25,680 nucleotides of DNA, from NCBI GenBank assembly GCA_048213135.1, contig PS015517.1, forward strand, positions 1 to 25,680. The letters run 5' to 3'. Positions within the stretch are counted from its first letter, which is position 1. Every line of letters begins with the position of its first letter. The notes beneath the pieces were generated by a model, which saw nothing but the letters and a program-made list of their open reading frames with translations, made no database searches and was not told the DNA's origin. Both the position numbers and the translations under genes were made by a program. This document shows, piece by piece, positions 10,901 to 20,334 of the stretch. The stretch is from Reclinomonas americana ATCC 50394 (taxonomy: Eukaryota; Jakobida; Jakobea; Jakobida).

Positions 10901-11356
10901 CGGCCTTGATTAGGTTGGAGAGTGGAGAGTGCGCGTGCAGTGTGTGCAGTGAGACGGAGGGGGCGTAGTGTGGGCATTGAGTGGTGATGTGGATGGTGAA
11001 GTCCTCCTGTGCGTGTGTGGGTGAGTGAGTGAAGGAGGCAGGGAAGGCAGGGAGAGAAAGTCAAGGAGACGACACAAGAGAGAAAAGAGGAGAAACTGCA
11101 CAGGCAGAGAATGAGAGAGAAAGACAGACAGACATAAAGAGACAGAGAGAGGGGGGAGGGGAGAGAGAGATGCGGAAAAATAAGCGCGCAACATCCATGT
11201 TTGATTGTGTGTTTGTTCGGAAATACATCGTGGGACCAATTGCAAGCCGACATGCATGTAGACAACAACGCTCAGACCACCTTTCTGAGCACCAGAGAAA
11301 CTGCGATATCTCAGCAAAACGTGTTGTCTTGTGCATATCTCTCCAGATCCGTGCAT
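4974..11356 (-). CDS. Gene B: 14-repeat armadillo protein with acidic/basic tail
   Basis: Exons: 11356-11321 (tentative start), 11006 to about 10763, 9447-9392, 9316-9218, 9151-9020, 8950-8792, 8227-8105, 8036-7902, 7841-7707, 7515-7372, 7306-7169, 7130-6978, 6907-6770, 6344-6213, 6149-6019, 5946-5818, 5759-5631, 5563-5432, 5362-4974. The protein is about 900 residues. It has an N-terminal region related to that of gene A, a Pro/Ser/Thr linker, and 14 ARM repeats (one per exon from 9151 to 5432, 41-53 codons each, all phase 1). The final 128-residue tail has an Asp-rich stretch, then a Arg/Lys cluster, then Gly. The basic cluster suggests nuclear or nucleic-acid contact; this is inference. 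The 578-N gap lies in the long intron before the linker exon and could hide coding sequence. The donor after 6770 appears to be GC or is displaced 15 nt. Sense-strand introns are CT-rich. Confidence 0.87.
8228..8791. repeat. Purine-rich intron of gene B with GGGGAAAG minisatellite
   Basis: Between ARM exons 8950-8792 and 8227-8105. Positions 8240-8350 are imperfect repeats of ggggaaag, followed to about 8760 by GA-rich sequence with gagacaga motifs. Open frames across it encode only Glu/Lys/Arg/Gly or Ser/Pro/Phe low-complexity products and were not called. Confidence 0.85.
9884..10021. repeat. Two-copy tandem repeat, unit about 71 bp, beside the large gap
   Basis: Copies start at 9884 and 9955 and share gagtgacaggcgaagtgctg followed by a GA-rich stretch. 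They lie in the long first-half intron of gene B (about 9448-10762), which also includes a gagaga tract at 10080-10103 and the gap. Nothing coding is supported in this intron, but the gap prevents certainty. Confidence 0.85.
10080..10700. repeat. GA microsatellite interrupted by a 578-N assembly gap
   Basis: A (GA)n tract runs into the gap at 10104 and resumes at 10682, so the unresolved part is probably a long GA repeat or a collapse at one. The true length is unknown. Open frames crossing it are artefacts. Confidence 0.9.
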
Positions 11357-11366
11357 CGTTGGTCGT

Positions 11367-11390
11367 CGAATAATTATAAGCACCCAGCGA
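11367..11390. promoter_or_regulatory. AT-rich promoter-like element at the gene B start
   Basis: Plus-strand ataattataagcacccagc at 11370-11388, just upstream of the proposed ATG of gene B (11356, minus strand). It matches the element at the start of gene A in the same orientation. The second copy of the duplicated segment carries a looser version at 11553-11565, nearer gene C. Confidence 0.45.
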
Positions 11391-11722
11391 TATTGATCTT
11401 TGCGGACGCAGCCCTTTTTCTCAGCCTGCTTGAATGTGCCTGCGAACTCCTTCATGTGCATCATCAGCGCAGCTTCATCACTCATCACCACCCTCTCCTC
11501 TGCTCACTTCACTCCAAAAAACAACTTAACAGGACAGCAGGGAAGTGCGCATATAATAATGCACAAAATCGGCATCGATGTTGGTCTTTGCGCATGCGGA
11601 TAGCCATTTTTCTCACCCTGCTTGCACTTGCCTGCGAGCTCCTTCGTATGCAGCTTCAGCACTCATCACCACCCTCTCCTCTGCTCACTTCACTCCCAAA
11701 AAAAAAAACAACTCAACAGGAC
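11369..11722. repeat. Duplicated segment in the divergent B/C promoter
   Basis: Two diverged copies lie at about 11369-11537 and 11551-11722. Shared blocks include the TATAAT-like start, a tctttgcg block, gcttcatcactcatcacc versus gcttcagcactcatcacc, then ccctctcctctgctcacttc and an A-run followed by aacaggaca. Indels between the copies (about 10 nt beside the serine-rich open frame on the minus strand) are not multiples of three, so the segment is taken as non-coding. Confidence 0.8.
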
Positions 11723-11745
11723 ACGATCTTTCCGCCTCTTTCTCA

Positions 11746-14700
11746 ATGAGCACAGGTGACTCCTCATGGGAGTTTCACGACTTCAGCACCGACTCCTCCA
11801 GCTCTTCCTTTGACGCCTTCTATCACACTAACAACAACGACAACTACAACTTCAACGATGCATGGTGGACGCAGAGAAACGCCACTGACTCGTTCTTTGT
11901 GACCACGTCGACAGTGGATTTGCTGACTAGTGAGAGGAATTTGGTGACTGCTGCTATGGTGTTGGTGTTGGTGAGGAAGGAGAGGGAGAGGGAGGAGAGG
12001 GAAAAGTGTGTGTGTGTAAGAGAGAGAGTGTGCATTGCATTTGTGATTGATTGATCATTTCGTAACTCTCATTCTCTCACTTTCCCTGTGTGTCTCTCTC
12101 CTTCTTTCCTTCTCAGACTCTTACTCTCTCTCTCTCTCTGTCTGTGTGTGTGAAACTCACTCTCATTCCGTCTCTCACTCTCTCGCATACACGCAGTAAG
12201 TGTCTCACTGTGTGTGTCTCTCTACCTTCTGTCTTTCTCATTCTTCCTTTCTTCTCAGACTCTTACTCTCTCTCTCTCTCTCTGTCTGTGTGTGTGAAAC
12301 TCATTCTCATTCTGTCTCTCTCACTCTCACGCGCATGCAAAGTGAGTGTCTCTCCACCTTCTGTCTTTCTCATTCTTCGTTCATTCTCAGACTGTCGACC
12401 TCACCTCTGTGTGTGTGCGTGAGAATGAAAGAGAGAGAGTGAGAGTATATGAGTGCGTGTCGCTCACCCACACGCATTCTGTCACTTCCATTCCGCTTGC
12501 GCTGTCACTCTGTCCCTGTGAGTGTCTCTCAATCACACCTGCTTATCGCTTCTCTCTCACGCCATATTTCTTCCTGCTTTCCCAGTCTGTCACTGACGCA
12601 CATACTCTTCGTTCTGCTCTCACTACCACTCTTCCATCCTTCATCGACTCTCTCTCTCTCTCTCTCTGCCACATGCGCACTGCGTCTGTTACTCGCGCAC
12701 ACACCTACCCACTCTTCTTTCCCTCTCAAACTCTCTCCACTCTATCAGTTTGAATCTTGATGTCACTCTCTCATACTCCTCCTCTCCCTTCCTTCACCGC
12801 CATGTGCACTCTGCCGATTGGCGTCTGTCTGTCGCTCTTCCTTGCCCACTCTTCACTCAATTCCCTGTGTATATCATTCCTCTCTCACTCGCCCTCTTTC
12901 CTGTCGCATTCCACTCTCCGTCTCTCACGCCATCACCCATTGTTCTCTCACGCTGTCTCTTTCTTCTTGAACCCATATACTTTCTCTTTTCTCACCCCCT
13001 TCCCCCTCTCATCCCCTTTTCCACAGCTCTTCTTCTTCATCGCCACCCCTCTCTACCGCTCCGTCGTCCACCGCAAACGCCTCTCGCACATCCCCCGCGG
13101 ATACCTGCCAATCCGCCGCAAGGAAATGGGCAAGGTCTTGTGTTCCCCGCTCCCGCTCCCTCTCTCTCTCTCTCTCCTCCGTCTCCTCATTGCGCCACAG
13201 ACCATCTACCACACTGTGATTGAGGAGAGTGTCGAGTGCGCCAACTTGCGCGCCGAACCGGCCTACATTCACGACAGTGTCAGCGACAACTTTTTCGGCT
13301 GGGGCAAGCCCGGCACCGCCGACTACAACAGTCATTTCAAGTTGCGCTTGCGCAGAGCAGATTTAAAGGCCTCACACGCACACGCTTATTCACTCTCTTG
13401 TGTGCGCAGGTTGAACATCTCCATTTCGTACACCTACATTGTCGATCTGGCCAGCGAGATCAATCCGGTGCGGTATCAGCTGCGGCAGAACCAGACGGTC
13501 CGGGAGTACATGGATATACTACAGGGTGATTTTCCGGTGAGTCGCTGGTGGGGGAAAAGGGGGGAAAGGTAGAGGAAGCGGTAGATCTTTGTCACGTTGA
13601 CGACGACCACAACATCTATCCTCTGTCTGAGAAGTGCGGAGGGAGTTATCGCTCGCGACGAGTAGTTTTTGTATCAGTCCTTTCCAGCTCTCTGAGAAGC
13701 GAAGAGGAAGTTATCGCGTGAGGTGTGTTGGGCATAGTTTGTGTCAATCCCTTCGTGCTCTCTCCATGAAGTGAGGATCGAGTTAGCGCGTGAGGTGACA
13801 GCAGGTTGTTGGTCAATCTTGACGAAGTTGTTTTCTGTCAATTCATTCGTGCTCTCTCCAAGAAGTGAGGATCGAGTTATTGCGTGAGGTGTCAGAAGAA
13901 GTAGTTTCGCATCAGTCCTTGCCTACTTTCTCTGAGGATCGAGGAATGAGGTGCATTTCGGTGTGTCGTGTAGGACTGGGAGAAGTGCGAGTACCATGAC
14001 CAAGCACTTTCTGTTTGCATAATCCCTCACCTCCTTTCTCTGTGCGCTCCTTCTCCATCCCGCGTACAGGATCTCTCTCGCTTCTCCTGCCAGGCATACG
14101 TGGAGGCGTACGAGCGTGCCAGATACAGCAACGCCGAGTTCTCCAAGGAGGAGTACGACTTGTTTAGGTGCGTCTCGGTGCCTTCTTCTCTGTACACATC
14201 TTCGTGGCTGACTCCTTCATGCAGGTCAAGGTCTGCAAGTGTGTCATTGTTTCTCGTTCTTTTTGTGTGCGCTCACATTGTTCCCGCTGTGCCGGTCGGC
14301 GCCGTCTGTGTCACAGTTGGTGAGTGGTCGTGTGAGGACGCGTGAATGATCGCTGGCGTCAGTGATCTGCGCGCCAGTGCATTCTATCTCTTGTTTCTTC
14401 TCCTCATTGTCTTCTCCTTCTCATTCTGTCTTTCTGATGAATTCTCTTGTTTCTTCTCGTTGCACTCCTTCCTGTCTTCCTCCTCTTCCTCCTCCTCAAT
14501 GAGCGAGTGCACGGTACAGAACACGAACATGTTGCAGAGCCTGTGTACAAGAAAGAGGGAGCAGGCCGAAGAATCGTGATGTTGGGAGAGAAACTGCCGA
14601 TTTGTGATCCCGTCCCCTCCTTCTCCCTTCTCCTTCACTTCTTCCCCTCCTTCTCCCTCCCCCTTCACTCCCTTCCCCTCCTTCTCCCTCCCCCTTCACT

Positions 14701-15108
14701 TCTTCCCCTCCTTCTCCCTTCTCCTTCACTTCTTCACCCCCTTATCCCTTTCCCTTCACTCCCTTCCCCTCCTTCTCCCTCCCCCTTCACTCCCTTCCCC
14801 TCCTTCTCCCTCCCTCTTCACTCACTTCCCTCCTTCTCCCTTCTCCTTCACTCCCTTCCCCTCCTTCTCCCTCCTCCTTCACTCCCTTCCCCTCCTTCTC
14901 CGTTCTGGCACGAGCTTCGAAGAAAATGGGAGAGTGAATCGAAACTTGCTGACTCATTTCTTGTGTTTCGTCGCAGGGAGAACATTCTCAACTACCTCAG
15001 TTGCGTTCAACTCGCGATCTGCCTGCCCGCCTTATTCGTATCACTCACCTTGCACCCGTCTTCGCAGACCAATCGCGCGACTTGTATGCACATCGCGGAC
15101 ATGTATGA
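11746..15108 (+). CDS. Gene C: NICE-3 / C1orf43-like single-pass membrane protein
   Basis: Exons: 11746-11970, 13027-13134, 13201-13340, 13410-13536, 14070-14167, 14977-14999, 15068-15108. Together they give 253 residues with a continuous frame, about the length of the animal family members. Residues 1-65 are Ser/Asn/Asp-rich with one Asn-Ala-Thr sequon. Residues about 66-85 form one hydrophobic segment spanning the first splice junction. A basic stretch with His-Ile-Pro-Arg-Gly follows. Near the C-terminus the motif Tyr-Glu-Arg-Ala-Arg-Tyr...Phe...Glu-Glu-Tyr resembles the conserved Tyr-Glu-x-Ala-Arg-Tyr region of NICE-3 (C1orf43). In animals that protein is linked to Golgi/mitochondria and phagocytosis; its role here is unknown. 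The call rests on my memory of the family, not a search. If the last 68-nt intron is retained, the frame instead ends at 15133 with a hydrophobic tail. Gene B diverges upstream and gene D converges downstream. Confidence 0.75.
11971..13026. repeat. Intron 1 of gene C with about 135-bp tandem repeats
   Basis: From about 12096 to 12420 there are two and a half to three copies of a CT-rich unit. Each contains ttctcagactcttact, a CT run, tgtctgtgtgtgtgaaactca and a short GC-rich end with gcagtaagtg or gcaaagtgag. The rest of this 1056-nt intron is pyrimidine-rich on the sense strand. No exon is supported in it. Confidence 0.85.
13623..13960. repeat. Minisatellite, five degenerate copies, in intron 4 of gene C
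   Basis: Copies begin near 13623, 13688, 13757, 13851 and 13926, so the period varies from 65 to 94 bp. The core reads roughly ctctctgagaagtgaggatc, then gagttatcgcgtgaggtg, then a Y-rich end with tcagtcctttcgtg. It fills most of the 533-nt intron between the exons ending at 13536 and starting at 14070, and is not CT-simple like other introns here. Confidence 0.85.
14600..14905. repeat. CT-rich minisatellite in intron 5 of gene C
   Basis: About ten imperfect repeats of cccctccttctccctcc plus cttcactccctt, pyrimidine-only on the sense strand of gene C. The 809-nt intron (14168-14976) also holds a tcctcttcctcctcctc run near 14480. No exon is supported inside it. Confidence 0.88.
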
Positions 15109-15717
15109 CAGCAGTGAACTGGTAACTTTGTAACACTTGTCGGAGGAGTCTATATTGTTGTTCTTTCGTCGGGCGTCTACATGCGCATCGTTGTTCATCG
15201 AATTCCTTGACTTCATGTCACGCACCACTCTGGTCACCTTGTTGTTGCTCTCGCCAGGCGTCTTCATCTTTGTTCATCGATTTCCTTGGCTCCCTGTCCC
15301 ACGCCTCTCTGTTCTCTTTGTTGCTCATCAAGCGCCCTCATCCATGTTCATCGATTTCCATGGCACTCGCCACTCTGTTCTCTTTGTTGTTCTTCGTTCA
15401 TCCTTGTTCGTTGAATTGCTTGGCACGCGCCACTCTGTTTTCTTTTTGTTCTTCGTTCATCCTCGTTCGTTGAACTCTTGGCTTCTTATCGCCCGCCACT
15501 CTGTTCTCTTTAATGTTTTTCGTTAATCCTTGTTCATTGAATTGCTTGGCTTAAATTCTCTCCCTCTCCATGGTCGCCAATCCCCTTGCCTTCGAATCAC
15601 TCTTCTCTTTCCCCTTTCCGTGCCCCTCCATTGCATCATCTCCATCTCCTTTCATTCTCATGCATCACACAGTACTCCTTGCTATCGCACATGTGGATCC
15701 CCGAAAAAACACAACTC
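15109..15717. repeat. Convergent C/D spacer with about six tandem repeats
   Basis: Between the stop codons of genes C and D. Degenerate copies of a 61-84 bp unit begin near 15155, 15239, 15318, 15384, 15445 and 15511. The core is ttgttcatcgaattccttgg then cgccactctgttctctttgt. The remaining 15556-15717 is pyrimidine-rich on the plus strand. Both 3' untranslated regions should lie here. An open frame through the repeats is a by-product of their period and is not called as a gene. Confidence 0.8.
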
Positions 15718-18700
15718 TCACATCTCAAAGTCGCCATCCAGATCCAGACTACCGAGTCCATTGCCTGCAGCCACGCGTAAGCCACCACTCCCTTCCCTTC
15801 TCCCCCCTTCCCCGTCACTCCCCCTTCTCCACCCACCTCGCTGACCAATACCATCATCGATATCGCCAAGCTCCATGCCCACCGCCGTCTTGCGCGCATG
15901 CCTGTCCGATCTCTCCATTCAGTCTCCCACTTTCCCAATCTCCCTCCCCGCATACAGCACGCAACGGACGGCCACCATATTCCGACTCCAACATTTCCGA
16001 CGGCTCCTTGCTGGCGCCCGTGGCCATCGACTGCACCTGCAGGTCAGTACACGGCGACAAGTCACCACCACCACCGTCTCTGCCGCACCTGATGGAAACG
16101 CAGGCGCTCAGCATCGTCCGACGACACCAGCTGCTCGCACTTGAGCATGATGCCGCGGAGACGAACGAAAAACTCATTCTCCGTCTCGCGGCGGGAGCTG
16201 GAGCCTGCACCGCAGCTCAGCGCCACCTGCTCCCAGGTGAGCAGGGCGCGTGCGTAGTCGGGGTTCGATTGCATGTCTTGCCTGCGTGTGGGGAGGGAGG
16301 GAGTGAGATCGCCCCCGCCCATATGCAGGAGAAGGACCATGGAAGACCACGTACCGCTGGCAGTCGAGGAGGACCTTGAGCAGTGCGTCGCGCACCGGCG
16401 CACCATCGCGGCGCCACATGGGCACCGGAACAAAGGTCTCCACTGGCGTGTTCTCCGCCTCGCGGTCCGACTGGCGACGGCGCCACACCTCGCGCAGGAT
16501 GCTGCGCAGTGGGTCGCACTGCGTGGCGAGGGAGGAAGTGTAAGCACGGGGGGAAGAAGGGAAGGACGGACAGACGCCTCGCAACTCGCAGCGGCTGGGT
16601 GGCGCGGTACACGAGATGGCGCAGGCGCTGCAATTCCTGCGAAAGCTGAGGAGGTGATGAGGTGGTGAAAGGAAAGGCAATGGCAGGCGAGTGCGAGGAA
16701 TGAGCAAGGCAGTGCAGAAAAATGAGAGGCACACCCTTGAACTGGCGAGGCGAATAAAGGCACCCTCCTGGTGATCGTCCAGCTCGACCAGATCGCACGA
16801 GAAGCGCGAACGCACAAACCGGGCGAGTTCGGCTGGTGTGGCAAACAGCGGCAGGGCAAACCAGTAGCTCGAGCACATGCATCTGCGGAGAATCAGAGAA
16901 GGGGGCAGAAAAAGCAGAGAGACAGAGCGACACTCAACTTGCGCAGCTCGGCACCGGCGATATCGCAGCTGGTGAAGCGCATGACAGTGGCCTCGAAGGC
17001 GTCGGAGAGCTGTGACATGCTGCCGACGGTCGAGGGATGGACGGGGTGCTGGAACATTTTCTGCAGCGTCTCGAACTGGGCACAGGAGAAACATGGTTAG
17101 AACCAGACCGCACCACTTTGATCCCTCCTTTCTTTCTTCACCTCAATGGCTAGGGAACCCTCCACAGCCACCACGTGATCACCGAGTGTGCGCAGCTGAT
17201 GCTGCTGCTCGTTCATCATCGACAGCACCTTTGACAGCTTGCGCATGATCAGCGTCTGCGGAAAGAGAGAACGGTGAGCGACTGTGCTTCCACCTCCCCA
17301 CTCCCTTGCCACCACCAACCTCGCCCAGCGTAAACTGCGCGCACGCCTTCATCGGCAGCGGCGGTGGATTGTCGTCCTCCATGTAGTGCTCGTGGAGCGA
17401 CACCACCGGCGGCCGCGGACTCACGGGGCGCGCCACTGAGGCTGCCGACGCCGGCGGCATCATCGGCAGCACCATGCTCTTGATGACCTGCAGGAGTGGC
17501 TCATGAGCGACAGCAGCTGACAGTGAAAATCTTAAGGAACGCAAACCTGCTCCTCGTCCGTGTCGTCGGCCTCGTCGAGCAGCGCCGTGTGCGAGCCGTT
17601 GGAGCGAGACGACGAGAGCGAGGCGTCAAGCAACGGCGCTCCCATGTTGAGCGGTGGGGCGGGCGGAGGCGGCGGCGGCGGAGGCGGAGGGGGAGGAGGA
17701 TGGGGAATGGACGGCAGCGGCGGTGACGGAGCCGCGGCGACGCCGGCCATGTTGGCCGTCAGGCTCTTTGGGCGAATCGTGTGCGGTGAGTTGACGGCGG
17801 TGGAAGTGTGGCGGGCACGCTTGCGCGGCGGCGCTCCATCCGCCGCATCGGCATCGGCCTCGGCCGCACGCTTGGCATCCTGATCGTCGGCGTCGTCGTC
17901 GTCGTCGTCATCGCCGTCGTCACTGTGCTTTGCACGTGCGCCCGTCTGACTGAACGGGCGGCGTGGTGGTGTGCGAGGGTGCACCGCAGTTGGCAGACTG
18001 CTGCTGGCGCCTGTGCAGTGGAGTGCAGTGAGGTAAAGAGTGACGGAGAGCAGGGAAGGATGCGACCACCAACCAGGCAAGAGCTTGTGGTGTCCATCGG
18101 CGGGCACAGGGGCGGCCATGGCCGCGGTGGTGGTGGTGGCGGCGGCGGCGGCGGCGGCTGCGACTTGCCCGTGCGGAGAGCGGGGCATGACAAAGAGCTA
18201 CGTGTGATGAATAGGGAGAATGAGTAACAGCACAAGAGAGAGAAAGGTGAGGAAGTGACGGCACCTCGGCGCTGGGTTTCGGCACCGTGTCGGTCATGCA
18301 GGAGTCTTGCGTGCACGCCTCCTCGTCGTGCTTGCTGGCCTGTGGGTGGAATGAAGGGAGAAGGATGAGGGAGAGTGAATGGTGGAAGGAGGAGGATGAG
18401 GAGATGAATGAGGAAGGAGGAGAGGAATGCGGAAGACATGAAGCAAGAAGATGAAGAGAACAAAAATGAGGACGTGGAAGGTGAGAGTGGGAAAAAGGAG
18501 GGGTTATGTGAGGGACGAACGAGGCAAGAGGAGAGGAATGGGGAAGATACAACTGATGAAGCAGAAAAGAACGACAAGGAGGTGGAAGATGAAGCAAGGA
18601 AGAGGAGGGGAACGGAGGATGGGGAGAGAAGCAGTCAAAGGGAGAGCGAGACGAGGAAGAAGGTGAGACCACGAGGAAGATGAGAAGGCGAGGCGGAGAA

Positions 18701-19182
18701 GAAGGGCCTGGATGGACAGAGATGCAGGTTGCGCAAGGGCGTGGACGTGACATGAAGAGAGGGAGGCACACCGTTTTGCTCATCGTGGGCTGCGGTGGGC
18801 GTGAAATCGATCCCGACTCCAACAACAACAGCGGCTCAAGATCGTCGTCGTTATCAGCAGACGAGGACAGAAGCGCTCCTTGTCGCGATCGGAGTGGCGG
18901 TTCCGAGTTGTCCGCGGTGGACGGCTGGTCGTCGCTGTGAGAGAGGAGAGCGGAGAGAGTGGGAGGGGGGAGGGAGTGAGAGGGAGGAGGGGGAGGGTGA
19001 GAGGAGAGAGGGAGGGAGGAGAAGAAGGAGAATAAGAGGAAGAACAAATGGCGAAGAGAAGAAGAAGAAGAAGGCTGAAGGGAGGGAGGAATGAGAAGAG
19101 ATGAAGAGAAGAGAAGAGAGAACAGTGAGGAAGACAAAGAGAGAGAGGAAGAGTCAGAGGGAGGAAGGAGACAAAGACAGAC

Positions 19183-19230
<48 letters not shown>

Positions 19231-19298
19231 TGAGTGAGTGAGTGAGTGAGGAAGAGAGCACATCATGTCTCTCTCTCGTCTCTCTCTCTCTCTCTCTG

Positions 19299-19352
<54 letters not shown>

Positions 19353-19612
19353 GCGTGTGTGAGTGCGAGAACTTCTTGTTGCATTTCTTTCTCACTCTCT
19401 CTCTCTCTCATTCTCACTCTCTCTCACGCAACATGAGTGAGCTTGACTGTGAGACTGCTGAGCGATGGCGTCGACGAGAACCTGTGCACACACACACACA
19501 CACACACACACATAATGTCACACAAGACAACTCTCTCTCTCACACACTCTCACTCACTTCTGCGTGTGTTGGAGGCAGTGGAAGACGCTGATGATGTCGG
19601 CAATGTATCCAT
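15718..19612 (-). CDS. Gene D: unrecognised 700-residue protein with Ala, Asp and Pro runs
   Basis: Sixteen exons keep one open frame: 19612-19554, 19481-19428, 18934-18772, 18339-18265, 18197-18074, 18010-17547, 17487-17320, 17255-17142, 17075-16939, 16882-16735, 16645-16586, 16518-16355, 16281-16089, 16036-15956, 15888-15837, 15764-15718. Residues 1-115 are Ser/Thr/Asp-rich. An Ala/Thr run is near 129-140. An Asp run near 189-199 is followed by Pro-Pro-Arg-Lys-Arg-Ala-Arg near 217-223, a nuclear-signal type motif. About 13 prolines lie near 261-273. The second half is less repetitive and looks helical, with a Leu/Gln-rich segment (exons at 17255 and 17075) and a Trp/Arg-rich stretch (16518). 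The C-terminus is acidic with Gly and Leu. No family is recognised. A nuclear regulatory or scaffold role is inference. The acceptor at 15889 is AAG rather than CAG/TAG. Confidence 0.72.
18773..19427. repeat. CT/GA, GAGT and low-complexity tracts in gene D introns
   Basis: The intron between exons 19481-19428 and 18934-18772 (about 490 nt) is GA-rich at 18935-19225. It then has gagtgagtgagt at 19226-19252 and CT tracts at 19264-19425. This flip of strand bias within one intron could fold into a hairpin. The intron between 18772 and 18339 is likewise purine-rich on the plus strand (18350-18720). Confidence 0.85.
19482..19513. repeat. CA microsatellite in gene D intron 1
   Basis: About 13 CA units sit directly against the acceptor of the second exon of gene D (minus strand TG run ending cacag). 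A second CA/GC tract lies at 19620-19663, just upstream of the proposed ATG. Confidence 0.9.
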
Positions 19613-20298
19613 ACACAAGCGCGCACACACAGACAGACACGCGCGTGCGCACACACACACACACGAGAAAGTAAAGGAGGTTTGTGTTGTGTTTCGGCGC
19701 GAATGCTCGCGTGCACGAACGTGACGTCATTCGCATTGGATTTGTCCTGATGAGAAACCACGATGCAGCTGCACGTCGGAAGCAGTGAAGAGAAAAGCTA
19801 ATGCTCGAGTTGACGTGAAGGGAGAGTAAGAGTGAGAAATGACTATGGATGGCGGCAGGCGAATCTGCACAAGAAAACCTTCGAATTCCGCGCACATGCC
19901 GCAAGACTTGTGTTTTTTGGTTGTGGATATGCTTGGACCGACTCAGTCATCAAGACAACTGTTGCACGTTTCTTGGTGAATGAATTGTTGTTGTTGACAT
20001 GAGCTCTTGCTCGTTGATGCGAGATAAGCGACTTCTCCCTTGGTAAATCTGGCCTTTCCGAATATGCAAGTATTTCGTCTGCATGTCTTCGAATTCTCTC
20101 TCGCTCGCGCGACGTGGCGCGGTCAGATCCCACGTCGCACAAGCTCGATCTCCCAGGCGCTGCTGTATTAACACTCTGCACATCCCTTCCTGTTTGTTAC
20201 CATCCTGTACATGTGCAGTGGAGCGAAGAGTATGAGCTGGAGTAGGAGAAGCGCCAGCGTTCGTCTCTGAGCATGCCACCGATGTAATGTCTCTGTGT

Positions 20299-20334
<36 letters not shown>

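Noticed and set aside
9627-10913. Long open frame of over 400 codons on the plus strand, with partners on the minus strand
   Set aside because: Most of it is the 578-N gap and GA repeat; the rest is Arg/Glu/Lys low complexity inside a gene B intron.
11390-11491. Minus-strand open frame starting Met-Ser-Asp-Glu upstream of gene B
   Set aside because: The tandem copy at 11570-11690 breaks the frame with non-triplet indels, so the segment is treated as promoter DNA.
13623-13960. Possible CRISPR array
   Set aside because: The repeat cores are degenerate and contiguous with no uniform spacers, and the setting is an intron of a eukaryotic gene.
14604-15133. Long plus-strand frame rich in Pro/Ser/Leu through the CT repeat
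   Set aside because: It is an artefact of the CT minisatellite in intron 5 of gene C; only its last part coincides with real exons.
15137-15526. 129-codon frame in the C/D spacer resembling a repeat protein
   Set aside because: Its repeats follow the DNA repeat period, which varies and is not always a multiple of three; no start context or splice signals, and copies shift frame.
17920-19266. 448-codon minus-strand frame over gene D
   Set aside because: Only short parts are exons; the rest is Ser/Leu/Pro low complexity across CT/GA introns, and the spliced 16-exon model explains the region better.
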